Shown piece by piece: positions 46,809 to 56,104 of a DNA stretch of 64,000 bases. The notes beneath the pieces are model-generated. The model did no database searches. It saw nothing but the letters and a program-made list of their open reading frames with translations, and had not been told where the DNA came from. A program made the translations under genes and the position numbers. The DNA comes from Buchnera aphidicola str. Ua (Uroleucon ambrosiae). Lineage in GTDB: Bacteria > Pseudomonadota > Gammaproteobacteria > Enterobacterales > Enterobacteriaceae. The stretch covers positions 496,001 through 560,000 of the forward strand of contig NC_017259.1 of the NCBI RefSeq assembly GCF_000225465.1. Reading direction: 5' to 3'. Position 1 is the stretch's first letter, and every line of letters begins with the position of its first letter.

Positions 46809-47183
46809 TTATACTTTTATTTTTTTTACTCCATATTTAGAACGTCCTTTTTTTCGTTCTTTCACACCTGCACAATCTAATGATCCTCTAACAACATGAT
46901 ATCTTACTCCAGGTAAATCTTTAACACGACCACCTCGTATTAAAATTACAGAATGTTCTTGTAAATTATGCCCTTCTCCACCAATATAAGCTGTAACTTC
47001 AAAACCATTAGTTAATCGAACACGACATACTTTACGTAATGCTGAATTAGGTTTTTTTGGTGTAGTGGTATAAACTCTAGTACATACTCCTCTTTTCTGT
47101 GGACTTTTAGATAATGCTGGAACATTACTTTTAGTAATTTTTCGTACGCGAGGTTTACGGACCAATTGATTAACTGTGGCCAT
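46809..47183 (-). CDS. rpsL: ribosomal protein S12
   Basis: 124 residues, as E. coli. Decoding-centre protein. The segments linked to streptomycin response, [12 protein letters not shown] and [17 protein letters not shown], carry the ordinary Lys residues. The Asp methylthiolated by RimO is in the second segment. First gene of the str operon. Confidence 0.99.
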   Translation of the reverse strand: MATVNQLVRKPRVRKITKSNVPALSKSPQKRGVCTRVYTTTPKKPNSALRKVCRVRLTNGFEVTAYIGGEGHNLQEHSVILIRGGRVKDLPGVRYHVVRGSLDCAGVKERKKGRSKYGVKKIKV

Positions 47184-47309
47184 AAAAAACTCCTATTGTT
47201 ATATTGATTGTCTGAAAAACATAAAAATTTTATAAATAAAAAATATTTACTGTTATTATGAAGAATGTTAGGATTGGATAGATTAATAATGCAATATAGA
47301 TTAAAATTG

Positions 47310-47597
47310 TTACCAATTCATTTGTTTTTTATGTTTGAGTGTTAAAGAAACAAAATGAACATAACTAATTAAACTAAATTTTCTAGAAATATTTTTATGA
47401 ATACCTCGTGCATAAACATCTTCTTTTATCAAATATAATTTCACTGAAGATTTGATAATTTCTTTTAAAAAAATATTATCTTGTAATCCAATTAATACAC
47501 CATCTTGAAGTCCTAAAAAATCATCTGATTTTTTTAACATACTTATAAGAAGATTCATGTTAGTTTCAAATGGAGATTTCATTAAAGTATGTAACAT
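47310..47597 (-). CDS. tusB: sulfur relay protein TusB
   Basis: 95 residues, as E. coli. Part of the TusBCD hexamer that passes sulfur from TusA to TusE for 2-thiouridine at U34 of tRNA-Glu, -Gln and -Lys (MnmA does the final step). Begins [13 protein letters not shown] and contains LQDGV and [15 protein letters not shown]. Last gene of tusDCB, upstream of rpsL as in E. coli. Confidence 0.94.
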   Translation of the reverse strand: MLHTLMKSPFETNMNLLISMLKKSDDFLGLQDGVLIGLQDNIFLKEIIKSSVKLYLIKEDVYARGIHKNISRKFSLISYVHFVSLTLKHKKQMNW

Positions 47598-47612
47598 ATT
47601 TTTATAGAAACC

Positions 47613-47972
47613 TTAAAAATTTATTATTAAATCAACATGCTCTAATTTTAAGCGTAATAAATATGCATCTAATATGGTTATATTTAATGTAAAATTTATA
47701 TTATTATTTAATCCTCTTTCTTTTAATGACGACTCACAACAATACAAATCTTTAATATCATACATAGATAAAATAGAAAAAGCAGGTGTATAATCACGCG
47801 ATAAAATCTTTTCTAATTTATAATTTTGTATTAATTGCAAAACTCCATCACCTATAAAAAATACACTTATTTTTTTTAAAATTGATGAAAGACCAAAAAT
47901 AGCATCTAATCCTTCTCTACCAAAACTAGTTCCATGTGGAGCACGAGAAAAAATACACGCAATTTTATTCAT
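47613..47972 (-). CDS. tusC: sulfur relay protein TusC
   Basis: 119 residues with start at ATG 47972 (MNKIACIFSRAPHGTSFGRE), which equals E. coli TusC; a TTG six codons upstream is unlikely. Contains EGLDAIFGL and ILSRDYTPAFSILSMYDI. DsrF-like fold, no catalytic Cys expected. Between tusD and tusB. Confidence 0.95.
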   Translation of the reverse strand: MNKIACIFSRAPHGTSFGREGLDAIFGLSSILKKISVFFIGDGVLQLIQNYKLEKILSRDYTPAFSILSMYDIKDLYCCESSLKERGLNNNINFTLNITILDAYLLRLKLEHVDLIINF

Positions 47973-47991
47973 TATAATATAAAATACCAAA

Positions 47992-48387
47992 TTAAAATTG
48001 TATAAAGCGATCAGAAAGTTTAATAGAATAAGCTAATTCTACTAAACTGCTCAATTGAAAAAAAAATGCTAAATTTCCTATTTGACACGATATATTACAA
48101 GATTTTTCATTTTTTAGAATTCCTCTTCTTAAAGCAGAACTATGACAAACATATAATGGTATTTGATATTTTTTTTTTAATTGTTGCCATCCTTCGACTA
48201 AATTAAATTCATCTAGTGCAGGTTTAGTCATTTTATTAGCATTTAATACTCCATCACCATAAAAAAACACACTCAATATTTTATGGTTAGTTTTTATTAA
48301 AGATTTACAAAACAAAAAAGCTGTACTTGCATTTTGAGTGCCATAAGCTGCACCTGTTACTAATATTGTATAATTCATGATGAACAT
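47992..48387 (-). CDS. tusD: sulfur relay protein TusD
   Basis: 131 residues (E. coli 128). Carries the persulfide-forming cysteine of the complex in [11 protein letters not shown]. Begins [20 protein letters not shown]; the second Met (48378) aligns exactly with the E. coli start, and neither has a strong ribosome site. Contains [12 protein letters not shown]. First gene of tusDCB. Confidence 0.95.
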   Translation of the reverse strand: MFIMNYTILVTGAAYGTQNASTAFLFCKSLIKTNHKILSVFFYGDGVLNANKMTKPALDEFNLVEGWQQLKKKYQIPLYVCHSSALRRGILKNEKSCNISCQIGNLAFFFQLSSLVELAYSIKLSDRFIQF

Positions 48388-48457
48388 TTTATACCAATAT
48401 AATTAAAAAATATTTTATATATTATTTGAAAACTATTATGATTAATATAAATTATAG

Positions 48458-49219
48458 TTAATCCATTACATCTAATAATTCAATATCAAAAATTAAAGTA
48501 GAATTACCTGGTATGCCATTGATTTCTTTTTTTCCATATGCTAAATTTGGGGGGATAACTAATTTAATTTTACCACCTTTTTGGATATATTTTAAACCTT
48601 CTTGCCAACCTAATATAACATCTTTTAACATTAAAGAAACAGGACTACCTCGTTTATAAGAATTATCAAATTCTACTCCATTAATTAATGTACCTTTATA
48701 ATGTACAGTAATTTTTGTATCGTTAGTAATTTTATTGCCCATTCCCTGTTTTTCTACAAGATATAAGAGACCACTTTGTGTTTTCTTAACACCTTTTAAT
48801 TTAGAAAAATTTTTCATATATGATATTCCTTCAATTAAATTAGTTTTTAAATTTTTTTCAAATTGAATTTTCCTTTCTTTGTTTAAACGTTTTTCAAATT
48901 CTGAAAGAATTAATGAAATCTCTTCATGTGATAACTTTAAATTACCAGAAATTGCATCTTCTACGCCTTCTAAAAGGCTGTTTTTATTTATATTAATTCC
49001 AATTTTTTTTTGTTTTTCAAAAGATTGATTAACATAACTACCTAATGAAACACCTAAAGCATAACCTAATTTTTCGTTATTATTATGAAATTTATTTTGT
49101 ATGTCTACATGAGATATTGAATAAAAATCAGATAAAGATCTCGACATTGAAACAGTTTTTGGAACTATACATAATATTAAAAAGAAAAATATTGTTCTTT
49201 TAAGAAGAAAAAAAATCAT
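48458..49219 (-). CDS. fkpA: FKBP-type periplasmic peptidyl-prolyl isomerase FkpA
   Basis: 253 residues (E. coli 270). N-terminal signal peptide: KR followed by TIFFFLILCIVPKTV, probably cleaved around residue 24. Then the helical dimerisation domain (about 35-130, with LGYALGVSLGSYVNQSF) and the FKBP domain (about 145-253) with VHYKGTLINGVEFDNSYKRG, VILGWQEGL and IPPNLAYG. Periplasmic chaperone for envelope proteins. E. coli has fkpA next to the tus and str genes as well. Confidence 0.95.
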   Translation of the reverse strand: MIFFLLKRTIFFFLILCIVPKTVSMSRSLSDFYSISHVDIQNKFHNNNEKLGYALGVSLGSYVNQSFEKQKKIGININKNSLLEGVEDAISGNLKLSHEEISLILSEFEKRLNKERKIQFEKNLKTNLIEGISYMKNFSKLKGVKKTQSGLLYLVEKQGMGNKITNDTKITVHYKGTLINGVEFDNSYKRGSPVSLMLKDVILGWQEGLKYIQKGGKIKLVIPPNLAYGKKEINGIPGNSTLIFDIELLDVMD

Positions 49220-49420
49220 TTTTTTTACTCCAAAAATAAATATATGAAATATTTAACACGTTTTCTCTAAAAAAATTTAAAAATATAATCTTAATAAAAA
49301 TTTTAAACGAGATATATTTATATATTAATATATATTTTATATACATGTATTTTATATGCATAAAATAGATAAAAATAAGTTTTATAAAATTATTATTCCT
49401 TATATTAAATACATAATATT
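49220..49420. other. decayed spacer after fkpA start
   Basis: AT-rich, no intact ORF. A short stretch at 49374-49412 reads NKFYKIIIPYIKY and faintly recalls the FDEVILPIYAP segment at the N-terminus of ArgD. It is too short to assign alone. The fkpA promoter should be in the part near 49220-49320. Confidence 0.3.
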
Positions 49421-49666
49421 ACTATAAATTTTTTTGTTTTAACTATATTTAAAATATTTTTTAAAAAAAACGATAAATAATTGTATGATTATAATCATAT
49501 CAAATTATTTTATGATGAGTGTAAATATGGTATGGAAAAAATAGCATTTTACGATATGCTTAAAATAATATGTATAAAAAATAAACAATATATTATTAAT
49601 AATAAACAACATTATAAAATTATTATCTTTATGAATCATCTTTCAATTATTTATTTTTTAATATAA
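49421..49666 (+). pseudogene. argD: probable remnant of argD (acetylornithine / succinyl-DAP aminotransferase)
   Basis: Plus-strand translation gives LYDYNHIKLFYDECKYGM, which aligns without gaps with E. coli ArgD LCDQHQALLVFDEVQCGM, including the Asp-Glu whose Asp binds the PLP nitrogen. Upstream in the same frame there is a TAA at 49478-49480, beyond which scattered identities continue (T and F of the TPEFLQGL region). Downstream identity fades, and the Schiff-base lysine motif SAKALGGG is not found. From memory, other Buchnera genomes carry argD at exactly this place, between fkpA and tsgA. The 1.3-kb gap is the size of argD (1.2 kb). An open frame from TTG 49481 to 49666 is therefore read as debris, not a gene. 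Confidence 0.55.
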
Positions 49667-50537
49667 ATCAAATTATTGGTGAATTATTTATTATTTTAAA
49701 AAAATTATTTTTTTATAACTTTATTTTAATATTATATTTTTAAAAAATTAATAATATGGATAAGCATAATGTTAACAAAAAATTTTTAGATATAAAAAGA
49801 AGATTATTAAAACATAAAATATATTTTATTGATAATTTTATAACTATAAAATACTAAATAATCTATAGTTCACATACAAATAATTAAAAAAAATTTATCG
49901 AAAAATTAAGAAAAAGTACAATATCTAGAAAAGAATATATAAGATTTATCATTGATTAATATTTATTTATATTTTCTTAACGTTAAAATATTTTTATATT
50001 CATTTCATAATATATTTTCTATAAAGTCATCTGACTGAATATTAATTTATCTTATTTTCAGTATGTTCATTAATATCCACATAAATGTTATTATCAACTA
50101 GATGATATATAATCATTTTCATATATTTCTAAAAAAAAGTTTTAAAAACTCATAATAAAACATTCATAAAAACAACCATTTTAGTTCATATTAATAGCTA
50201 ATGAATAATAGATTTTTACTAAAACATATAAAATTATACTCTTTACCTGATTTTTCATTTTTATAAAAAAGTTTTTTTATAACAAAAAAAATTACAAAAT
50301 TTTTTATTAAAAAAATAAAAATTTTAAGTGAATAATAAAATATACATGATATTTTATTAAAATTAAACTCATTTAATTATGATGCTTGAAACATTTATCC
50401 ATGTGTAATTTAGTAAGTAATAAAATAAATAATATATATAAGAAATTATTGTTATATTTTATTATCTGTATATTTTATTTTATAAAAAATAATATATTTA
50501 TAATATTATTATAAAAATTTATCAAAAGGTAAAAAAA
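49667..50537. other. decayed spacer upstream of tsgA
   Basis: 871 bp, very AT-rich, stops in all frames. In E. coli about 17 genes lie between fkpA and tsgA; none is recognisable here apart from the argD-like stretch before this region. The tsgA ribosome site AAAGGTAAAA is at its end (50524-50533). No GC-bearing hairpin was seen. Confidence 0.5.
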
Positions 50538-51704
50538 ATGAAAGATATAAATCGAATAGGACTAACGTGGATTAGTTTTTTGTCATATGCTTTTACAGGC
50601 GCATTAGTTGTAGTTACAGGAATGATTATAGGTGATATTTCTGATTATTTTAATTTATCTGTATCTCAAATGAGCAATACGTTTACTTTTTTAAACGCAG
50701 GTATATTAACAGCAATATTTTTAAATTCTTGGTTAATAGATATTATATCATTAAAAAAACAACTAATATTTGGTTTTATACTTACTATTTTAGCTATAAT
50801 TGGAATAGTATTATGTCGTAGCTTATTATTTTTTTCAATTAATATGTTTATTTTAGGATTAGTCAGTGGAATTACAATGTCAATAGGAACATTTATTATT
50901 ACTCACTTATATTTAGATTCTAAAAGAAGCGCAAAATTATTATTAACTGACTCTTTTTTTAGTATGTCTGGAATGATATTTCCAATTATTACAGCTTATC
51001 TCTTAGAAAAAAAAATTATTTGGTATTGGACTTATATATGTATAGGAATAATCTATGTTTTAATTTTTGTTCTTACTATAAATTTAAATTTTGATAAATT
51101 TAAAATGAATATTAAAAATGTTCAAGAAACAAAAGAAAAATGGAATTTAAATATATTTTTATTATCTATCTCAGCACTATTTTATATTTTAGGACAGTTA
51201 AGCTTCATATCATGGGTGCCTCAATATTCTACAAATATTATGCATATAGATATTAAAAAAACTGGTACTTTAGTAAGTAGTTTCTGGATGTCTTATATGC
51301 TTGGTATGTGGTTTTTTAGTTTTGTTATTAAATTTTTTAATTTACATCGTATCTTTATGTTTCTAACTGGTATTTCAACTGTACTAATGTATTTTTTTAT
51401 TCATAGTGAAAGTTTTATAAAACAACAATATATAATTATTAGTTTAGGTTTTTTTTCTAGCGCAATTTATACTATAATTATTACGATAGCATCATTACAA
51501 ACAAAACACCCTTCTCCTAAATTAATAAATGTTATTTTGTTATTTGGAACAATTGGAACTTTACTTACATTTATTGTCAGTGGACCAATAGTAAAATATA
51601 AAGGATTATATACTACTTTAATTCATGCTAACATATCATACGGAATAGTATTCTTGTTATCTTTATTAATTTATTACAACACAAAATATCAAAAAATAAA
51701 ATAA
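50538..51704 (+). CDS. tsgA: major facilitator superfamily transporter TsgA
   Basis: 388 residues (E. coli 393). About 12 membrane helices, no signal peptide. Strong matches along the length: LTWISFLSYAFTGALVVVTG, SQMSNTFTFLNAGIL, VSGITMSIGTF, LTDSFFSMSGMIFP, GTLVSSFWMSYMLGMW, and FFSSAIYTIIIT. The substrate is unknown in E. coli too. It is one of few transporters kept by a genome with limited transport, so it may matter for exchange with the host, but that is inference. Confidence 0.95.
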   Translation: MKDINRIGLTWISFLSYAFTGALVVVTGMIIGDISDYFNLSVSQMSNTFTFLNAGILTAIFLNSWLIDIISLKKQLIFGFILTILAIIGIVLCRSLLFFSINMFILGLVSGITMSIGTFIITHLYLDSKRSAKLLLTDSFFSMSGMIFPIITAYLLEKKIIWYWTYICIGIIYVLIFVLTINLNFDKFKMNIKNVQETKEKWNLNIFLLSISALFYILGQLSFISWVPQYSTNIMHIDIKKTGTLVSSFWMSYMLGMWFFSFVIKFFNLHRIFMFLTGISTVLMYFFIHSESFIKQQYIIISLGFFSSAIYTIIITIASLQTKHPSPKLINVILLFGTIGTLLTFIVSGPIVKYKGLYTTLIHANISYGIVFLLSLLIYYNTKYQKIK

Positions 51705-51760
51705 AAATATTATCAAATATATATTTTTATTAATATTTAAATACATTATAAATTTTAAAA

Positions 51761-51795
51761 AATAAACTAGAAAAAATTATTCTGGTTTATTTGAA
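51761..51795. terminator. hairpin between convergent tsgA and trpS
   Basis: AATAAACTAGAA and TTCTGGTTTATT form a 12-bp stem with one T-G wobble and a 7-base loop, followed by a short T run. It lies 56 bases after tsgA and just past the trpS stop. Confidence 0.65.
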
Positions 51796-51798
51796 TAG

Positions 51799-52821
51799 TT
51801 AATGAAATCTAATTAAACCTAATTTATCATATATATTTTTTAAAGTTTTTTTAGATTTTAATTGTGCTTTAATCGCACCATCATAAGCTATTTTTTTTAA
51901 ATAAGATTCATTACTACGATAATTATAATAAGATTTTTGTAAACTATTTAAAAATTTAGACACATAATCAATAACAATTTTTTTAAATTCAGAATACATG
52001 ACACCGTCTAATTCTTTTAATAAAATCTTGACATCTTTATGAGTAACAGCAGAAAGAATTTCTAATAAATTTGAAATCCCAGGTTTTTTATCTATATCAT
52101 AATATATTTTAGATGGTATTTCTGAATCAGTAACAGCATTTTTTATCTTAAACTTAATAGAATATATATCATCTAATAAATAAATTACATTTTTATAATT
52201 TATATCAGATTTGGACATTTTTTTTTTTGGTTCTAATAAAGACATAATTTTAGAACCATATTGACTAATTAATGATTCAGGTAATGTAAATATACTACCA
52301 TATAAATTATTAAAACGCTGAGCGATATTGCGTGTTAATTCTATATGTTGTTTTTGATCTTGTCCTACTGGAACAAAATTAGTTTGATATAATAAAATAT
52401 CTGCAGCCATTAAAATCGGATAATTAAATAAAGCTGCATTAATTGTTTTTTCAGAAGTCTTTTTTTCATGTATTTTTGTTTTGAATTGTGTCATGCGTAA
52501 TAATTCTGAAAATTCACTAAAACAATTTAAAATCCAATTTAATTGACTATGTTGATGTACATGAGATTGAATAAAAATAATACTTTTATTAGGATCTACA
52601 CCACAAGCTAAATAAAAAGATAACGTATCTAATATTAGTGTATTTAAACTGAATATATTGTTTTTTATACTAGTTAATGCATGTAAATCAGCAATACAAT
52701 ATAAACAGTCATAATTATTTTGCATACTAGACCAATGACGCATGGTACCTATATAATTTCCAATAGTTAAATTTCCAGAAGGTTGTACTGCACTAAATAA
52801 AACGGGTTTATTAAGAATCAT
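51799..52821 (-). CDS. trpS: tryptophanyl-tRNA synthetase
   Basis: 340 residues (E. coli 334). Class I synthetase. HIGH-like motif TIGNYIG near residue 17 and KMSKS in KKKMSKSD. Contains FSAVQPSGNLTIGNYIG, IADLHALTS, and AADILLYQ with VPVGQDQKQHIELTR. In line with rpe as in E. coli (gph between them lost). Confidence 0.98.
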   Translation of the reverse strand: MILNKPVLFSAVQPSGNLTIGNYIGTMRHWSSMQNNYDCLYCIADLHALTSIKNNIFSLNTLILDTLSFYLACGVDPNKSIIFIQSHVHQHSQLNWILNCFSEFSELLRMTQFKTKIHEKKTSEKTINAALFNYPILMAADILLYQTNFVPVGQDQKQHIELTRNIAQRFNNLYGSIFTLPESLISQYGSKIMSLLEPKKKMSKSDINYKNVIYLLDDIYSIKFKIKNAVTDSEIPSKIYYDIDKKPGISNLLEILSAVTHKDVKILLKELDGVMYSEFKKIVIDYVSKFLNSLQKSYYNYRSNESYLKKIAYDGAIKAQLKSKKTLKNIYDKLGLIRFH

Positions 52822-52847
52822 ATGTTTCCTGTATTTTGTTAAAATAA

Positions 52848-53534
52848 TTAATGGATAAATCTTGAATAAGCGTGATTCAATTCTTTTCGAATTTTTTTAA
52901 TAATTAATTCATAATTCGAATATTTAAATAATCCCGAACCAATTACAAAAACATTTGCTCCAGAAAATGCAATTTCAGCAATATTCTCTAACTTGATTCC
53001 TCCATCTACTTCTAAAAGAATATCTAAAAAATTAGAATCAATAATTTTTCTAACTTCACGTATTTTATTGAAAGTAGATGGTAAAAAAGATTGATTACTA
53101 AAACCTGGATTAACTGACATTAATAAAATTAAATCTAATTTTTCTAGTATATAATCTAAAACATTGAGTGGAGTTGCTGGATTAATTGCTAACCCGGCTT
53201 TACATCCATTTTCTTTAATTAAATTTAATGTTCGTTCAACATGAAGCGTAGATTCTGGATGAAAAGTGATAAATGTTGCTCCTGCTTTAGCAAATAAAGG
53301 AATTAAATTATCTACTGGTTTAATCATTAAATGAACATCAATAGGAACTTTAATATGATAATTACGTAATGCTTGCAAAATCATGGGTCCCATAGTTAAA
53401 TTAGGGACATAATGATTGTCCATAACATCAAAGTGTATTAAATCACTTCCTGCATCTATTACTTTTTTTGTATCCTCTCCTAAACGTGAAAAATCAGCAG
53501 ATAAAATTGAGGGAGCTAAAAAAAACTTTTGCAT
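52848..53534 (-). CDS. rpe: ribulose-phosphate 3-epimerase
   Basis: 228 residues (E. coli 225). TIM-barrel enzyme of the pentose phosphate pathway. Catalytic and metal residues are in [31 protein letters not shown], and LEVDGGI. Phosphate grip near [10 protein letters not shown]. 27 bases upstream of trpS in the same direction. Confidence 0.98.
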   Translation of the reverse strand: MQKFFLAPSILSADFSRLGEDTKKVIDAGSDLIHFDVMDNHYVPNLTMGPMILQALRNYHIKVPIDVHLMIKPVDNLIPLFAKAGATFITFHPESTLHVERTLNLIKENGCKAGLAINPATPLNVLDYILEKLDLILLMSVNPGFSNQSFLPSTFNKIREVRKIIDSNFLDILLEVDGGIKLENIAEIAFSGANVFVIGSGLFKYSNYELIIKKIRKELNHAYSRFIH

Positions 53535-54045
53535 TTTATTTGTCCTGTCTATGATATATATTAATCAATAAAATAGTAATATATTATTTAAAAATTACAC
53601 TAAAAAAGATTAATATAATAAAATAGAATAAATTTTATATTTACAGTGAATTCTATGCAAATTAAATATTAAATATGTATAAAAATTTAATTATAAAAAT
53701 AATATTTAGAAACATAACAAATGATATTTATGATCTTATAAAGTATATTATATAAATATTTAGAAAATATATTATTACTTAAAATATTTATATATTAACA
53801 AAGACTTTATTAACATATTAATAATCTTATTATGTCTTATTTTCTATAGTTTTATTTTTATAGTTGAATATATTAGTAATAGAATATATACAAAATATTA
53901 TTAATACACTTTTAAATATTTTTTATATATTTGATATTATATTTATATATCAAGTATATAATTAATATTAATAAATCAAGACAAAATAAAACTATAGAAG
54001 AAAATATATTCTATAAATAAAATAATATAAATATTTTAACAATCA
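53535..54045. other. 511-bp spacer between rpe and aroB
   Basis: In E. coli dam and damX sit here; no trace is visible. It holds a 17-bp perfect inverted repeat (see separate entry) and otherwise only AT-rich DNA without ORFs. The promoter of rpe-trpS should lie near 53540-53640 on the minus strand, but I could not define it. Confidence 0.5.
53842..53999. repeat. 17-bp inverted repeat downstream of aroB
   Basis: TTCTATAGTTTTATTTT at 53842-53858 is the exact reverse complement of 53983-53999 (AAAATAAAACTATAGAA), with 124 bases between. The arms could form a long stem in RNA or DNA. Function unknown; it may be a folded 3' end of the aroK-aroB transcript or a relic. Confidence 0.7.
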
Positions 54046-55128
54046 TCATTGAGAATATTTAATAGCACTTAAAATAATATTTTTATCTACATTATTATAA
54101 ATTTTTGCTTTTCCAATAGATACAGGTAAAACTAACCTAATTTCTCCTGAAATTACTTTCTTATCTCTCATCATATAAGGAATATATGAAGCTGCTGACA
54201 TATTTTTCGGACCTTTAACAGGTAAACCTATTCTTTTTAATAATGTTAATATTCTTCTAAAATCACTTTTTTTAAGATATCCCAGCAATTCAGAAGTACG
54301 TGCTGCCATAACAATTCCTACCGAAACAGCTTCTCCATGTAACCAATTTCCATATCCTGCATGAACTTCAATAGCATGTCCATATGTATGACCTAGATTT
54401 AATAGCGCTCGTAAATTTTTTTCTCGTTCATCTAAAGAAATTAACTGTGATTTCAATGCACAACATTTTTTTATACAATAAGACATTGCCTGATGATCTA
54501 ATAATAATATTTCTTTAAGGTTATCTTCTAACCAACAAAAAAACTGTTGATCTAAAATAATTGCATATTTAATAACTTCAGCCATGCCTGATATTAATTC
54601 ATTATAAGGAAGACTTTTTAAAAAATGAATATCTATAATGACAGAAGATGGTTGCCAAAACGAACCAATCATATTCTTTCCAAGTAAATGATTAACACCT
54701 GTTTTACCACCAACAGCAGCATCTACTTGAGATAACAGTGTAGTAGGAATTTGAATAAAACGTACACCTCTTTGATAAATAGAAGCTGCAAAACCCGCTA
54801 AATCTCCTATAACACCACCACCTAATGCAATTAATGTTGTGTCACGACCATGTTGTTTTTCTAATAATGCAGAAAGAATTAATTCCATTTCGTTTAATGT
54901 TTTGTATTGTTCGCCATCAGATAAAATTATCTGATCTATTTTAATTCCTGATTTTCTTAAATGAAAAAGAACTCGATCCTTTAAAAGATTAGCTAGTGTT
55001 TTATTTGTAACTAGCATAGCTAGATTTCCAGGTTTTAAAGGCCAGAAAATATTATCTTCTTGAATAATATCAAAACCTATACTAATAGGATAACTACGTG
55101 CTCCTAGAACAACTTTTAATCGTTCCAC
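54046..55128 (-). CDS. aroB: 3-dehydroquinate synthase
   Basis: 360 residues (E. coli 362). NAD- and metal-dependent cyclisation of DAHP, second step to chorismate. Contains [39 protein letters not shown] and [12 protein letters not shown] with the metal-binding His residues. 39 bases after aroK, so an operon. Composition is slightly less AT-rich than its neighbours, as expected of a conserved provisioning enzyme. Confidence 0.98.
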   Translation of the reverse strand: MERLKVVLGARSYPISIGFDIIQEDNIFWPLKPGNLAMLVTNKTLANLLKDRVLFHLRKSGIKIDQIILSDGEQYKTLNEMELILSALLEKQHGRDTTLIALGGGVIGDLAGFAASIYQRGVRFIQIPTTLLSQVDAAVGGKTGVNHLLGKNMIGSFWQPSSVIIDIHFLKSLPYNELISGMAEVIKYAIILDQQFFCWLEDNLKEILLLDHQAMSYCIKKCCALKSQLISLDEREKNLRALLNLGHTYGHAIEVHAGYGNWLHGEAVSVGIVMAARTSELLGYLKKSDFRRILTLLKRIGLPVKGPKNMSAASYIPYMMRDKKVISGEIRLVLPVSIGKAKIYNNVDKNIILSAIKYSQ

Positions 55129-55167
55129 AATATTTCAATGCTCCATTCATTTTTAATATTAAGACTT

Positions 55168-55692
55168 TTATTGTATATCTTTTAATAAACGAATAATATT
55201 AAAAGCTACAGATTTAGCAGTTTGTTCATCAGTTTTCACTTTTATATCTGCAATTGATTCATATAAAGGATTTCTTTCATTAGCTAAATTTTCTAATATA
55301 ATACGATGAGAAGTAGAAACTTGTAATAAAGGTCTTGATTTGTCTCTTTTAGTACGAGCTAATTGTTTTTCAATTGTAGTTTCTAAATATATAACAATTC
55401 CACGAGCAGATAAAAAATTACGATTTTCTTTAAAATTTACTGAACCTCCTCCTGTAGCAAGCACAATTCCTTTTTTAGAAGTTAGTTCATCAATAATTTT
55501 TTTTTCTCTTAAGCGAAAACCATTTTCACCTTCTACATCAAAAACCCAACTAATATCAGCTCCAGTACGTTTCTCGATTTCTTGATCAGAATCAAAAAAT
55601 TCCATATTTAATTGTTGAGCTAATTGACGACCAATAGTACTTTTTCCAGCACCCATAGGTCCAATTAGAAAAATATTTTTTTTGTCTGTCAT
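55168..55692 (-). CDS. aroK: shikimate kinase I
   Basis: 174 residues (E. coli 173). Phosphorylates shikimate. Walker [10 protein letters not shown] (residues 11-19), shikimate-binding [11 protein letters not shown] and GGGS, and [11 protein letters not shown]. Upstream of aroB as in E. coli. With AroE in this window three of the seven steps to chorismate are present. Confidence 0.98.
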   Translation of the reverse strand: MTDKKNIFLIGPMGAGKSTIGRQLAQQLNMEFFDSDQEIEKRTGADISWVFDVEGENGFRLREKKIIDELTSKKGIVLATGGGSVNFKENRNFLSARGIVIYLETTIEKQLARTKRDKSRPLLQVSTSHRIILENLANERNPLYESIADIKVKTDEQTAKSVAFNIIRLLKDIQ

Positions 55693-55963
55693 ATTATTTT
55701 TTATTACTAAGATAATTCGTTAACAATGCCAGTTGCTCAGAATATTATACTGGCGGGAAATAAACATATATTATAATAAAATATTAGTAAGCAATGTATT
55801 ATTATAAAAATATATTTTATTTAAATAAAATATATTCTATCAGTATTAGTATGGTTTTTTCTAATTTTATTTAAAAATAATATTGATATTTAAATATCAA
55901 AATATATTAAAACGTTTTATACAAAATATTTTCAAAATTATTTAAAAATAATTTAATTAAAAC
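55693..55963 (-). promoter_or_regulatory. aroK upstream region with a hairpin over a TATAAT
   Basis: On the minus strand GCCAGT (complement of 55749-55754) begins a 27-base hairpin that ends ACTGGC (complement of 55728-55733) and encloses TATAAT (plus 55744-55749). The GC-bearing arms stand out in the AT-rich spacer. No good -35 is at 17 bases. Possible promoter and operator of aroK-aroB. The rest of the gap holds nothing recognisable. Confidence 0.35.
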
Positions 55964-55993
55964 TTGACGCAGTTTATATCTTTTTATTAAAAT
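55964..55993 (+). promoter_or_regulatory. promoter of tRNA-Ser
   Basis: TTGACG (55964-55969) and TAAAAT (55988-55993) with 18 bases between (TTAAAA at 17). The -10 ends 13 bases before the tRNA 5' end. Confidence 0.7.
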
Positions 55994-56006
55994 GTATAAA
56001 AAAATC

Positions 56007-56091
56007 GGTGAGGTGTCCGAGAGGCTTAAGGAGCACGCCTGGAAAGCGTGTATATGGAAACGTATCAAGGGTTCGAATCCCTTTCTCACCA
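56007..56091 (+). tRNA. tRNA-Ser (anticodon GGA)
   Basis: 85 nt, class II with a long variable arm. Acceptor GGTGAGG / TCTCACC (one G-T pair). Anticodon stem CACGC / GCGTG with loop CTGGAAA, so GGA, reading UCC and UCU. T arm AAGGG-TTCGAAT-CCCTT. The discriminator is A, where E. coli tRNA-Ser has G. CCA is not encoded. It stands alone between aroK and deoD. Confidence 0.96.
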
Positions 56092-56104
56092 AAAAAAATA
56101 TTTC

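Noticed and set aside
49481-49666. 61-codon ORF starting with TTG as a real small gene
   Set aside because: No ribosome site, and its sequence is better explained as a fragment of argD.
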